From positions 7,004 through 71,003 of the forward strand of contig DASYNP010000015.1 of assembly GCA_036008465.1 (NCBI GenBank): a stretch of DNA of 64,000 nt. The letters run 5' to 3'. The position numbers and the translations under genes are program-made. Of this stretch, positions 36,724 through 45,164 are shown piece by piece (the first letter of the stretch is position 1; each line of letters opens with the position of its first letter). The notes beneath the pieces are model-generated. The model saw nothing but the letters and a program-made list of their open reading frames with translations. It was not told the origin of the DNA and did not search any database. This DNA is from DASPSM01 sp036008465. Lineage in GTDB: Bacteria > Planctomycetota > Planctomycetia > Planctomycetales > Planctomycetaceae.

Positions 36724-38634
36724 GTGGCAGAATCCGGACCCAGGCGTCGTCAACCCATTTTTGTTCTCTCGGTTCTGGCGACGTGGGCCTGGCTCGCGTT
36801 CCCCGGCGCTCTCTTCGCCCAAACGGGCAGCATTCATGAACCCGTCCGTTACGTGGGCGGGCCGCGCGTCGATCACCGGGCGCACGACGGGCAATTGCGA
36901 CCCGCGATCGGCATCGAGAGTTTTCAAGTCCTGCGCGCGAATCGCACGCATCCGGAACTCGCCGACAATTTCGGTTGGACCTACAACCACGCCCCGATGA
37001 TTGTCTACTGGAACGGCCGCTTCTGGGTCGAGTATTTGAGCAACCCCGTCGGAGAGCACATTGCTCCCGGGCAGACGTTTCTGACAAGCTCCGCGGATGG
37101 CCGGCACTGGGAAATACCCAAGGTCGCCTTCCCGATCTACAAGCTCCAACCACCCGATCCGCCGGGGACGGCGATGATGCATCAGCGGATGGGATTCTTC
37201 ATCGCGCCCGATGGCCGCTTGCTCGCGTTGGCCTTTTACGGCCACGCGCCGGATCCGTTCGGCCCAGGAGGGATCGGCCGCGTCGTTCGCGAGGTTCATA
37301 AGGACGGCTCCCTCGGCCCGATTTATTTCCTGCGCTATAACGCGCGCCAGGGCTGGGGCGAGAGCAACAGGGGATTTCCCTATTACAAACGAGCCAAAGA
37401 CGCAGGATTTATTCAAGCCTGCGATGCGCTCCTCGGCAATCGGTTGATGCGCGAACAGTTCTGGGAAGAGGAGGAACTGTACGAGGGCGACTTCTTCTCG
37501 GTGAAGTCTCACGGCAGTCAGGAGGCGTTCAACTGGTACCACCGCAAGGACGGCAAACTGGTCGGCCTGTGGAAATGGTCGATGGCCGCTCTCTCATCCG
37601 ACGAAGGCAAAACCTGGTCGCAACCGGTGAAAGTTCCGACGCTGCAAATGACCGGCGCAAAAATCTCCGGCCGCAAAACCAGTGACGGCCGCTACGCCCT
37701 GCTCTACGACCCCAACGTCGATGACGACCACCGCTGGCCGCTGGCCATGGTGACGGGCAACGACGGCGTGATCTTCGACAACATGCTCTGCGTTCAGGGC
37801 GAGGTGCCTCCCCGACGATTCGCCGGCCGTTACAAGGATTTCGGCTCCCAATACAACCGCGTCGTGGAGGAAGGCAACGGTCACACGCCCGGCGCGGACC
37901 TGTGGGTCACGTACAGCATGAACAAAGAGGACATCTGGGTGAGCCGCATTCCCGTCCCCGTGCGCGATCGTGTCACCGGGCCGGTTCACGACACGTTCGA
38001 CGGCCTCACCGCGGGCGGTCCAGTGACAGACTGGAACATCTACAGCCCGAAATGGTGTCCCGTCGGTGTGGCCGACTTTCCCAGCGCGACGAACAAGAGC
38101 CTCGAGTTGACCGACAAGGATCCCTACGACTACGCTCGCGCGGTTCGCGTCTTTCCCGAATCAAAGTCCGTGACGATTCAATTCAAGATCCACGCGAAGC
38201 AGAACCATGGCGGGCGTCTGGAAATCGAAGTGACCGATCGGTTCGGCTCCCGACCCGTCCGTCTGCTTTTCGCAGAGGATGGCCAGATTAAAGTCGTTGA
38301 CGGCACCAAGCTCTCAGACCTCGCGCCCTATCAAGCGGATCGTTGGTACGATGTGGAGCTCAAGGTCGATGTCGGCAAGAGCAGCTTCGACGTTTCGCTC
38401 GACGGCAAGCCGGCTGCCGCGAACGCGGTATTCGTGGAGTACGTCAAGAACGTCGAGCGGATTTCGTTCCGCACCGGCGCACGCCGCCAGGAGCCGACTC
38501 TCAAGACCTCGACCGATGCCACACCTGATCGCGTGACGCCCAACCCGGATCTTCCTCAGACGCCGGTGATTTACCACGTAGACGAAGTGAGGATCACGCC
38601 GGGCGACAACGCGGGCCCATCACCAGGCCGATGA
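36724..38634 (+). CDS. Secreted sialidase-like (BNR/Asp-box) protein with LamG-like C-terminus
   Basis: 636 residues. A GTG start at 36724 is preceded by GGGAGA. A signal peptide (LSVLATWAWLAFPGALFAQ) leads into a sialidase-type propeller with Asp-box-like motifs (SSADGRHWE at about residue 120 and SSDEGKTWSQP at about 290). The C-terminal 200 residues form a jelly-roll/LamG-like domain (VTIQFKIHAKQNHGGRLEIEV, YDVELKVDVGKSSFDVSLDG). The canonical sialidase Arg triad and Tyr cannot be confirmed by eye. Predicted role: extracellular or periplasmic glycan binding or cleavage. No GH operon is adjacent. Confidence 0.8.
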   Translation: MAESGPRRRQPIFVLSVLATWAWLAFPGALFAQTGSIHEPVRYVGGPRVDHRAHDGQLRPAIGIESFQVLRANRTHPELADNFGWTYNHAPMIVYWNGRFWVEYLSNPVGEHIAPGQTFLTSSADGRHWEIPKVAFPIYKLQPPDPPGTAMMHQRMGFFIAPDGRLLALAFYGHAPDPFGPGGIGRVVREVHKDGSLGPIYFLRYNARQGWGESNRGFPYYKRAKDAGFIQACDALLGNRLMREQFWEEEELYEGDFFSVKSHGSQEAFNWYHRKDGKLVGLWKWSMAALSSDEGKTWSQPVKVPTLQMTGAKISGRKTSDGRYALLYDPNVDDDHRWPLAMVTGNDGVIFDNMLCVQGEVPPRRFAGRYKDFGSQYNRVVEEGNGHTPGADLWVTYSMNKEDIWVSRIPVPVRDRVTGPVHDTFDGLTAGGPVTDWNIYSPKWCPVGVADFPSATNKSLELTDKDPYDYARAVRVFPESKSVTIQFKIHAKQNHGGRLEIEVTDRFGSRPVRLLFAEDGQIKVVDGTKLSDLAPYQADRWYDVELKVDVGKSSFDVSLDGKPAAANAVFVEYVKNVERISFRTGARRQEPTLKTSTDATPDRVTPNPDLPQTPVIYHVDEVRITPGDNAGPSPGR

Positions 38635-38649
38635 GCCTGCGTCGAGACG

Positions 38650-38952
38650 TCATTCCAAGGTATGCGTGCCGTGCGTGACCGCCCCGCCGGCTCGCAGGGC
38701 CGCGGCGATCAGCGTCGTCTCGGCGAGTTCCTGTTCCGTCACGCCCGCTTTCTTGGCCTTCTTGGAGTGGATCTCGATGCAGTACGGGCACTGAGTCGTC
38801 AGCGCCACGGCGACTGCCATCAATTCCTTGTACTTGAGCGGAATGGCTCCCTCTTTGAACACCGCTTCGTCAAAGGCCACAAATCCCTTGAAGGCTTCGG
38901 GAGCCAGTTCGCCCAGCTTTTTGAGTTTGGTCAGGTTCTTCATGTCGTACAT
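38650..38952 (-). CDS. Carboxymuconolactone decarboxylase/AhpD-like protein
   Basis: 100 residues from the ATG at 38952, which has AAGGA 7 nt upstream. The redox motif CPYCIEIH (CxxC plus downstream His) matches the AhpD catalytic centre, with the flanking helices KELMAVAVALTTQ and ETTLIAAALRAGGAVTHG. Members reduce peroxides with a thiol partner or act as decarboxylases; the CxxC-x3-H form favours a peroxidase-like function. It is the last gene before the kinase at 39146 and lies on the same strand, but 190 bp separate the two. Confidence 0.9.
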   Translation of the reverse strand: MYDMKNLTKLKKLGELAPEAFKGFVAFDEAVFKEGAIPLKYKELMAVAVALTTQCPYCIEIHSKKAKKAGVTEQELAETTLIAAALRAGGAVTHGTHTLE

Positions 38953-39145
38953 GATGTTTTCCTTGTGAGAATTCCTTTTGCCAGCTCCGTCGTTCGACGA
39001 CCACGAACGCGTTTCGGTTTCGGGCACGAGTGCGGTGCAGTCGATTTTTTGAGCGATTTCGCTGACGAGTTTATCATCGCGACGCGGCTTTTCACAGAAC
39101 CGCAAAGAGCGGGGTCGCGCGGAATCGGGCATGCCGCCCGCTCGA

Positions 39146-41014
39146 TCAACCGGGCTCGGAGGCGGCTGGTTCGATCTTCAAGTCTGGAAGCGCCGTGCGG
39201 AGGTCGTCTTGCTGCTTCTGGGTGAGGCCGCCTTTCGGGACGACGAGCCGCTTGAGCGAAAGCGCACGGCTGATCCATTGATGTGTTTCGGAGGGGGTCG
39301 GAGTGTTTTTCGGCAAGTGAACCTCGACGAGCTCGAGGTTCCCAGTTGGCAAATCCTCGACCTTTGCGAGCAGCGTCGTGCCGTCCGTCAGCTTCACTTT
39401 GCCGCCGTGTGCCAGCACCCATTCCGCGATCAGCCGATGAAGGCGCTTGCGGGTGAACTGCTCCTTGTCTTTCTCAAAAACCGCGAAGTGCGGCTGGTCA
39501 TCTCCCTTGGGAACGTTGAGCGTGCCGATGGCCGTCGACGTTTCTCCCTCGCGAATGGCGAGTTTGTTCGCGCCCTCTTTTAACTCGATTGGGTGTTTGA
39601 GTTCGTCGTGGCTGACCTCTTGATCGTTGATCAGAATTTTTGCCTCGCCTCGATCGAGGGCCTGCTTGCTTTGGGTGCTGACTTTGACCTCTTCGGGACC
39701 CGTCTGCTTCATCATCCAGGCGATCAGGCCCCAGGTGACGCCGAATCCGGCCACGATGATCAAGACCCCGGTCATCAGCATCCAGGGGGCAATCACAATT
39801 CCCCGACTCGGCGCAGGCCGCGTCTCGTCGACGGAAGGAAGGACGGAGGAACGGTACGCCTCAGGAATCACGACGCCCGTCGGCCGGCCCGACGTGTAGG
39901 CGTCGAGAGCGCGAACGACTTCGGTCATCGACGCAAACCGCTCCTCGGGAAGTTTGGCGATCATCTTCAGGCAAATGGCTTCGATGGCAGGGTCGACACC
40001 GGGTTTCACCTTCGACGGCTTGCGGGGCGCGGCACTGAGGATCTGCCCCATCACGGCAGCGATCGAACCCTTGAACGGAACTTCGCCCGTCAAAAGCTCG
40101 TAAAGAATGATTCCCAGGCTGTAGATGTCGCACGAGGGACCCATGCGCTGGGTGTCGCCCTCGACTTGCTCGGGCGACATGTAGGCCGGGCTGCCCATCA
40201 ACATGCCTTCCTGCGTGAGCCGCGAATCCTCTTTTTTGTTGATCTGCCGCGCCAGGCCGAAATCCATGATCATCGGCTCCTGGTGGCCGTCGATCATGAT
40301 GTTGGCCGGCTTCAAGTCGCGATGAATGACGCCCCGGCCGTGAGCCACCTCGAGCGCCCGGGCCAGTTTGAGCACAAACGTCGCGGCCGCGCGGCCGTCG
40401 AGCGGTCCGCCGTCGGCAAGCACTTCGGAAAGCGGACGCCCCTCGATATAGGCCATCGACAGGTAACGCACGCCGTCGATCTCCCCGACGTCGTAGACGG
40501 GGCACAAGTTCGCGTGACGCAAGTGGGCGGCCGCGCGGGCCTCGCGATAGAAACGGGCCGCCAGATCCTCGTCGCCCTCGTCGGTGAACTTGGGGATCTT
40601 GAGCGCGACGGGACGCTCGAGCTGCGTGTCGTCCGCCAGATAGACGGCCCCCATCGTCCCCTGCCCCAGGCAACGCAGCACGCGGTAACGGCCGAAGTGC
40701 TCGGGCAGCGAGCACGAGCGAACCGGCGTCAGGATTGCTGGCGGGATCGTCGCCTGGCTCGATCGCGGACGGTATTCGGTCCCGGGATCGGCCATTGCCG
40801 TGTCGCCCTCGGAGGATCCGCCGCCCTGTCCGCCAGTCGGCCCCGGAGTTTCGTCCGCGGCGAAATGCGAGCGCAGCGCCTCGGCGAGTGCCGGATGGCG
40901 CGAAACCAGATCGTCACGCGTGATTGATTCGCCGGCCTCGAGGCGACGAGAATAATCCGCGAGCACCTGATCGAGACGCGAATCGGTTGGCAGATGGGAC
41001 GGGCCCTCGCCCAT
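39146..41014 (-). CDS. Ser/Thr protein kinase with single TM and periplasmic tail
   Basis: 622 residues. An N-terminal acidic region (DYSRRLEAGESITRDDLVSRHP) is followed by a Hanks kinase: glycine loop LGQGTMGAVYLA, VALKIPK with the catalytic Lys, VIHRDLKPANI, IMDFGLAR, SPAYMSPEQ. A TM helix (MLMTGVLIIVAGFGVTWGLIAWMM) lies at about residues 415-440. The C-terminal tail has a PEGA-like segment (LKHPIELKEGANKLAIREGE) and an LRR-like repeat remnant (LPTGNLELVEVHLPKNTPT). All kinase motifs are intact. The extracellular tail presumably senses or binds something. No cognate phosphatase is adjacent; the PP2C at 10717-11631 is the only one in the window. Confidence 0.95.
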   Translation of the reverse strand: MGEGPSHLPTDSRLDQVLADYSRRLEAGESITRDDLVSRHPALAEALRSHFAADETPGPTGGQGGGSSEGDTAMADPGTEYRPRSSQATIPPAILTPVRSCSLPEHFGRYRVLRCLGQGTMGAVYLADDTQLERPVALKIPKFTDEGDEDLAARFYREARAAAHLRHANLCPVYDVGEIDGVRYLSMAYIEGRPLSEVLADGGPLDGRAAATFVLKLARALEVAHGRGVIHRDLKPANIMIDGHQEPMIMDFGLARQINKKEDSRLTQEGMLMGSPAYMSPEQVEGDTQRMGPSCDIYSLGIILYELLTGEVPFKGSIAAVMGQILSAAPRKPSKVKPGVDPAIEAICLKMIAKLPEERFASMTEVVRALDAYTSGRPTGVVIPEAYRSSVLPSVDETRPAPSRGIVIAPWMLMTGVLIIVAGFGVTWGLIAWMMKQTGPEEVKVSTQSKQALDRGEAKILINDQEVSHDELKHPIELKEGANKLAIREGETSTAIGTLNVPKGDDQPHFAVFEKDKEQFTRKRLHRLIAEWVLAHGGKVKLTDGTTLLAKVEDLPTGNLELVEVHLPKNTPTPSETHQWISRALSLKRLVVPKGGLTQKQQDDLRTALPDLKIEPAASEPG

Positions 41015-41107
41015 CGCGAGTCCTTGTGAACGTGTGGACAGCGATTTGGGAGCTGCGCCCCTGATTCAAGCAGTTTCGCGCGAGCCTTGCAACGCGAACG
41101 ATGAAGG

Positions 41108-41215
41108 GAAGCACGAATGACGAAATCCGAATGACGAAGGAATTTCCGAATGACCTTAAGCCCGAAGTAAGGCTCATGCCTTAGTGCTTCGTGCTTCTTT
41201 CGTCATTCGTGCTTC
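41108..41215. repeat. Repeat E: AATGACGAA-type inverted repeat
   Basis: The left arm GAAGCACGAATGACGAAA (41108-41125) and right arm TTTCGTCATTCGTGCTTC (41198-41215) are perfect inverted repeats 18 bp long. Between them are further AATGACGAA words and a GTAAGGC...GCCTTAG stem. This element is lower in GC than its surroundings. Confidence 0.85.
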
Positions 41216-41225
41216 GTCATTGCCC

Positions 41226-42215
41226 CTAGTAGCTGCGCTGCGTCGCAAATTCCGTGATCTCGACCAGCATTTGCTTGGCCGAAGAATTGTTGAGACAGTC
41301 CAAATGGGAACGCGCGGCAGCGGCGAACTCGAGGGCCCGGTGTCGCGAATACTCAACCGCGTCGCTGCGGTGCAGCCAGCGCACGACCTCGGTCCACGCA
41401 TCGTCGTCGGCCTGCGTCAGCAGCTCGCGCAGGCGCAGGGCTTCCGGCTCCTCGGTCTGAGCGAGCAGGCGGATGAGCGGGAGCGTCAATTTTTGCTTTT
41501 TGAAATCGGTCCCGAGTGATTTGCCGGTTTGATCTTCTGACCCGAGGATGTCGAGCAGATCGTCGGAGATCTGAAACGCCATGCCCAGTGTGCGGCCGTA
41601 CTGCTCGAGCGACTTGGCGACTGTCTCGTCGGCGTCGGCATAGTGAGCGCCCAAAAAGCAGGAAACCGCGCACAGCTCGGCCGTCTTGCCGTCGATGATT
41701 CGCAGGTAGGCCTCTTCCGACAGATCGAGGTTGCCCCGCTCGCGCGTCTGGGTCAGCTCGCCTTCGCAAACGATGTTGGTCGCGCGCCCGATCAACCGGC
41801 AGGCGAGCGTCGTGTCGAGGCTGCTGGCGAGGTGAAACGCGTGCGTAAACAGATAGTCGCCGAAGAGGACGCTCGTTTCATTGTTCCAGCGGGCGTTGAC
41901 CGTGGCGACGTAGCGCCGCGTTTCGGCCTCATCGAGCACGTCATCGTGCACGAGGGTCGCTGTGTGAATCATCTCAACAACGGCCCCGAGGACGCGGTGG
42001 GCCTCGTTGATCGGCCCGGTCGCCGATGCGGAGAGTAAGAGCAGCATCGGCCGGAGCCGTTTGCCGCGAAAGTGGGCGACGTGGGCGAAGATGTCGGCCA
42101 CGTAGGGATTTTGGCTCTCGAGCTCTTGGCGAAAGATCTGCTCGACTTGCCCCAGGTCGCCGCCGATAAACCGTTCGACGCGCGACGGCAAGCCCGCCAA
42201 ATCCCGGCCACCCAT
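41226..42215 (-). CDS. Polyprenyl diphosphate synthase (trans-prenyltransferase)
   Basis: 329 residues from the ATG at 42215, which has GAGG 7 nt upstream (a TTG five codons earlier is the alternative). The first Asp-rich motif DDVLD is at residues 91-95 (HDDVLDEAETRR) and the second SDDLLDILG at about 217-225. GKRLRP (51-56) and FQ (about 214) complete the substrate-binding set. Long-chain synthases of this type make the side chain of quinones (octaprenyl/heptaprenyl) or undecaprenyl precursors; chain length cannot be read with confidence. It is 148 bp from moaC and on the same strand. Confidence 0.95.
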   Translation of the reverse strand: MGGRDLAGLPSRVERFIGGDLGQVEQIFRQELESQNPYVADIFAHVAHFRGKRLRPMLLLLSASATGPINEAHRVLGAVVEMIHTATLVHDDVLDEAETRRYVATVNARWNNETSVLFGDYLFTHAFHLASSLDTTLACRLIGRATNIVCEGELTQTRERGNLDLSEEAYLRIIDGKTAELCAVSCFLGAHYADADETVAKSLEQYGRTLGMAFQISDDLLDILGSEDQTGKSLGTDFKKQKLTLPLIRLLAQTEEPEALRLRELLTQADDDAWTEVVRWLHRSDAVEYSRHRALEFAAAARSHLDCLNNSSAKQMLVEITEFATQRSY

Positions 42216-42240
42216 TGATGTACCTCGCAAGTTGTCTTAC

Positions 42241-42357
42241 CCCCCTCTCCCATTCCAATGGGAGAGGGCCGGGGTGAGGGCTGTCTTTCGAGCGCTCTTA
42301 TGCCAACCGAAAAACACCCCTCACCCTACCCTCTCCCCATAAGAATGGGGCGAGGGT
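42241..42357. repeat. Repeat D: CCCTCTCCC/GGGAGAGGG nested palindrome
   Basis: Two hairpins, CCTCTCCCATT-CC-AATGGGAGAGG and CCCTCTCCCCAT-AAGA-ATGGGGCGAGGG, are themselves flanked by complementary words GGGGTGAGGG and CCCCTCACCC. It sits between the moaC and polyprenyl-synthase genes and may also serve as a terminator of moaC. Confidence 0.8.
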
Positions 42358-42363
42358 TTTGAA

Positions 42364-42861
42364 TCAATCCCCTCGAGCATCGGGCGGCAGCGATCGTCGA
42401 AACGTGCCGCTCTTGCCGCCGGTCTTCTGCACCAATCCGATCGGACCGATCGTGATTCCCCGATCGGACGATTTGCACATGTCGTAAACGGTCAGGGCGG
42501 CCACAGAGACCGCGGTCAACGCCTCCATTTCCACGCCCGTGCGGGCGTGGACGCCAATCTGGGCCTCGATCTTGAGCGTTCGCTCGTCCACCACCTCGAA
42601 GTTGACTTCGGCCCGGTCAACCGGAAGCGGATGACACAGCGGAATCAGATCCGAGGTTCGCTTCGACGCCATGATGCCGGCCAGTCGAGCGACCTCGAAC
42701 ACGTTTCCCTTAAGGACCTTACCGTCGCGAATCAGGACTAATGTTTCCGGCGCCAAGGTGACATAAGCCACGGCCAGCGCGATCCGCTCGGTCACCTCTT
42801 TCCCGCCGACATCCACCATGCGGCTGGCGCCGGTCTCGTCAAAATGGGAAAATTGTGACAT
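42364..42861 (-). CDS. moaC: Cyclic pyranopterin monophosphate synthase (MoaC)
   Basis: 165 residues from the ATG at 42861. Motifs SDLIPLCHPLPV, VEMEALTAVSVAALTVYDMCK and GITIGPIGLVQKTGGKSG are the family signatures around the active site. MoaC converts the 3',8-cyclised GTP made by MoaA to cyclic pyranopterin monophosphate, the first stable intermediate in molybdenum cofactor synthesis. No other mo gene is nearby, so the pathway is dispersed in this genome. The coding frame stays open upstream, but only into the repeat-A region. Confidence 0.97.
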   Translation of the reverse strand: MSQFSHFDETGASRMVDVGGKEVTERIALAVAYVTLAPETLVLIRDGKVLKGNVFEVARLAGIMASKRTSDLIPLCHPLPVDRAEVNFEVVDERTLKIEAQIGVHARTGVEMEALTAVSVAALTVYDMCKSSDRGITIGPIGLVQKTGGKSGTFRRSLPPDARGD

Positions 42862-43097
42862 TGGCGTACGTGCTGCCGACTCAGTCAGCGATGGCAACAG
42901 CACTATAGTCCTGCCCCAAGGCGCCGACAACCCAGTTCTCGAACATCGGCGCGCGAGGGCCTTTGCTTCGCAAAGGTTGATGGCCCTTGGACCTGCGAGT
43001 TGCCGCAACGCGGCGAGAGGCGTGTGTGTTAGGGTTATCGACGGCGAATTGTGAAGGGGCCGCCGACGCGATAGAACAAAGTTGAAGCTCTTGGGCG

Positions 43098-43340
43098 CGC
43101 GCTCCGGAGCCCCGCAAGGGGCGATACTCCGCTTGCCACCGGCGCGAGCCGGTGGAATGGAGTTTCTTGAGTGATTGGAAAGCCCCCAAAGGGGGCGACA
43201 CTCTTGAGAGGTGTTCACCGCAAAGAGTGTCGCCCCCTCCGGGGGCTTTGCGCGGCGACGCAACCAATGTTCCACCGGCTTACGCCGGTGGCAAGAGGAG
43301 TGTCACCCCTTCGGGACCCTTCGGGGTTTGGACGTCCCCC
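43098..43340. repeat. Repeat A, copy 2
   Basis: GCCCCGCAAGGGGCGATACTCC, CCACCGGCGCGAGCCGGTGG, GCCCCCAAAGGGGGCGACAC, GTCGCCCCCTCCGGGGGC, CCACCGGCTTACGCCGGTGG and GAGTGTCACCCC occur in series, matching copy 1 at 14220-14440. It occupies the divergent gap between moaC and the kinase at 43378; the ORF extension of that kinase upstream to 43171 runs through it and is spurious. Confidence 0.85.
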
Positions 43341-43377
43341 CTCCACGCAAGCCAGTCAAGGCCCCTTGGTCTCTCAA

Positions 43378-45123
43378 ATGACTCATAAATCGGGAATTGA
43401 GCCCAATCCGAGAGCTGTCGACGCCAGCGCCACCGAGCCGCCGGATCGCGACGCCATCGTTCTTCGGCTCCTTGACGAACTGACTACTGGCACCCGCGAC
43501 GGGGCGAACCCCGATTTCGAATCGATCGGCAAGCGGTATCCAGGCCTAGTCGACGAAGTCCGCATGCTCTGGGCGACCGCCATGGTTGTCGAGGATTTCG
43601 CCAGCGTGTCGCAGGCGCTCGACTCGGTTGGCGCGGAAATGCCCGCTGGCAAGAGTCCCCCCTCATTCGAGCCGCGGCAGCGCGTCGGCGATTACGAAAT
43701 CCTCGAGGAGATCGGCCGCGGGGGCATGGGAGTCGTCTTCCGCGCGCGGCAGATCAGCCTCGACCGGATCGTCGCGCTCAAGATGATCTTGCGGGGCGAA
43801 CTCGCGTCGGCGTCTGACTTGACGCGCTTTCAGGGCGAGGCGGAGTCGGCTGCGCGGCTGCACCATCCTCACGTCACGGCCGTCTACGAAATCGGCGACC
43901 ACGAGGGGCAGCCGTTCTTCAGCATGCAGTTCGTCGAAGGCACGACGCTCGCCCGGCGGATCGCCGAGGGGCCCCTGCCGGCGCGCGAGGCGGCCCGGCT
44001 GCTCTTGCCCGTGTGCCGCGCGATTGCGGAGGCGCACCGTAACGGGCTCTTGCACCGCGATCTCAAGCCGTCGAATATTTTGATCGACCGCAAGGGGCAC
44101 CCCTACGTGAGCGACTTCGGCCTCGCGAAACGCGTGACGGCCGACGTGTCACGGGCGGAAGGCGACGACCCGCACACGCTCTCAGTTTTGACGCACAGCG
44201 GGGCGATCATCGGCACTCCGGGTTACATGGCTCCCGAGCAGGCGGCCGGCAATCGGGGCGACGTCGGTCGCGCCACCGACGTCTACGGACTGGGCGCCCT
44301 GCTCTACGCCACGCTCACCGGCCGTGCGCCGTTTCAGTCGGCGTCGCCCGTCGACACGGTGCTGCAAGTGCTCGAGCAGGATCCCCTGCCCCCGCGGTTG
44401 CTCAACCCGGCCGTCGACGCCGACCTGGAAATGATCGCGCTGCGTTGTCTGCAGAAGCCGGCCGAGCTGCGTTACGCGACCGCCGACGAGCTGGCTGACG
44501 ACTTGGAACGCTTCTTGGCCAACGAGCCGGTCGCCGCCCGATCGTCTCGCTTCGACCAGGTGCTGACGCGGGCCTTCCGCGAAACGCACCACGCCGTCGT
44601 GCTCGAAAATTGGGGCGTGCTCTGGATGTGGCACAGTCTGGTGCTGATCGTGCTCTGCTTGATCACCAACGCGTTTCAGTGGCAAGGTATCACGGCCCGA
44701 CTGCCGTACGTCGGTCTGTGGACGATCGGCCTCGGCGTCTGGGCGGTCATCTTCTGGAACCTGCGGCGTCGGAGCGGGCCGATCACCTTCGTCGAACGTC
44801 AGATCGCGCACATTTGGGCCGGCAGCGTGATCAGCAGCACGCTCCTCTTTGGCATCGAGGCGCTGCTCGATCTGCCCGTGCTGACACTGTCACCTGTGCT
44901 GGGCCTCGTGAGCGGCATGGTGTTCCTCGTCAAAGCCGGAATCTTAAGCGGCGCGTTTTACATCCAGGCAGCCGCGCTCTTCGCAACGGCCGGCGTGATG
45001 GCCCTCTGGTCGCGAACCGGACTGCCGCCCCTGGGCATCTCACTCTTCGGCATCGTCTCAGCCGCTTGTTTCTTCGTGCCGGGGCTCAAGTACTACCGGC
45101 AACGGGCGCGGCTGCGAGGTTGA
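43378..45123 (+). CDS. Ser/Thr protein kinase with four C-terminal membrane helices
   Basis: 581 residues from the ATG at 43378 (MTHKSGIEPN). The first 100 residues are an acidic helical region (IGKRYPGLVDEVRMLWATAMV). The kinase has the Gly loop IGRGGMGVVFRARQ, VALKMI, LLHRDLKPSNIL, VSDFGLAK and GYMAPEQ, all intact. From about residue 400, the tail holds at least four hydrophobic helices (VLWMWHSLVLIVLCLITNAFQW, VGLWTIGLGVWAVIFW, LGLVSGMVFLVKAGILSGAFYI, ISLFGIVSAACFFVPGL). Multi-TM kinases of this kind are frequent in planctomycetes; the membrane part may be a sensor or channel-like input domain. It is divergent from moaC and convergent with the NRPS. Confidence 0.94.
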   Translation: MTHKSGIEPNPRAVDASATEPPDRDAIVLRLLDELTTGTRDGANPDFESIGKRYPGLVDEVRMLWATAMVVEDFASVSQALDSVGAEMPAGKSPPSFEPRQRVGDYEILEEIGRGGMGVVFRARQISLDRIVALKMILRGELASASDLTRFQGEAESAARLHHPHVTAVYEIGDHEGQPFFSMQFVEGTTLARRIAEGPLPAREAARLLLPVCRAIAEAHRNGLLHRDLKPSNILIDRKGHPYVSDFGLAKRVTADVSRAEGDDPHTLSVLTHSGAIIGTPGYMAPEQAAGNRGDVGRATDVYGLGALLYATLTGRAPFQSASPVDTVLQVLEQDPLPPRLLNPAVDADLEMIALRCLQKPAELRYATADELADDLERFLANEPVAARSSRFDQVLTRAFRETHHAVVLENWGVLWMWHSLVLIVLCLITNAFQWQGITARLPYVGLWTIGLGVWAVIFWNLRRRSGPITFVERQIAHIWAGSVISSTLLFGIEALLDLPVLTLSPVLGLVSGMVFLVKAGILSGAFYIQAAALFATAGVMALWSRTGLPPLGISLFGIVSAACFFVPGLKYYRQRARLRG

Positions 45124-45164
45124 CGCGATAGCAAAGTGCCACGCATCCGCGAGTCCAATGGCTT

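Noticed and set aside
36584..37153. N-terminal extension of the small protein at 36164 up to 37153
   Set aside because: It is antisense to the 5' end of the sialidase-like gene; the ATG at 36583 gives a compact protein.
43171..43377. Upstream extension of the kinase at 43378
   Set aside because: It runs through repeat A hairpins and is unlike a protein start; the ATG at 43378 precedes the expected acidic leader.
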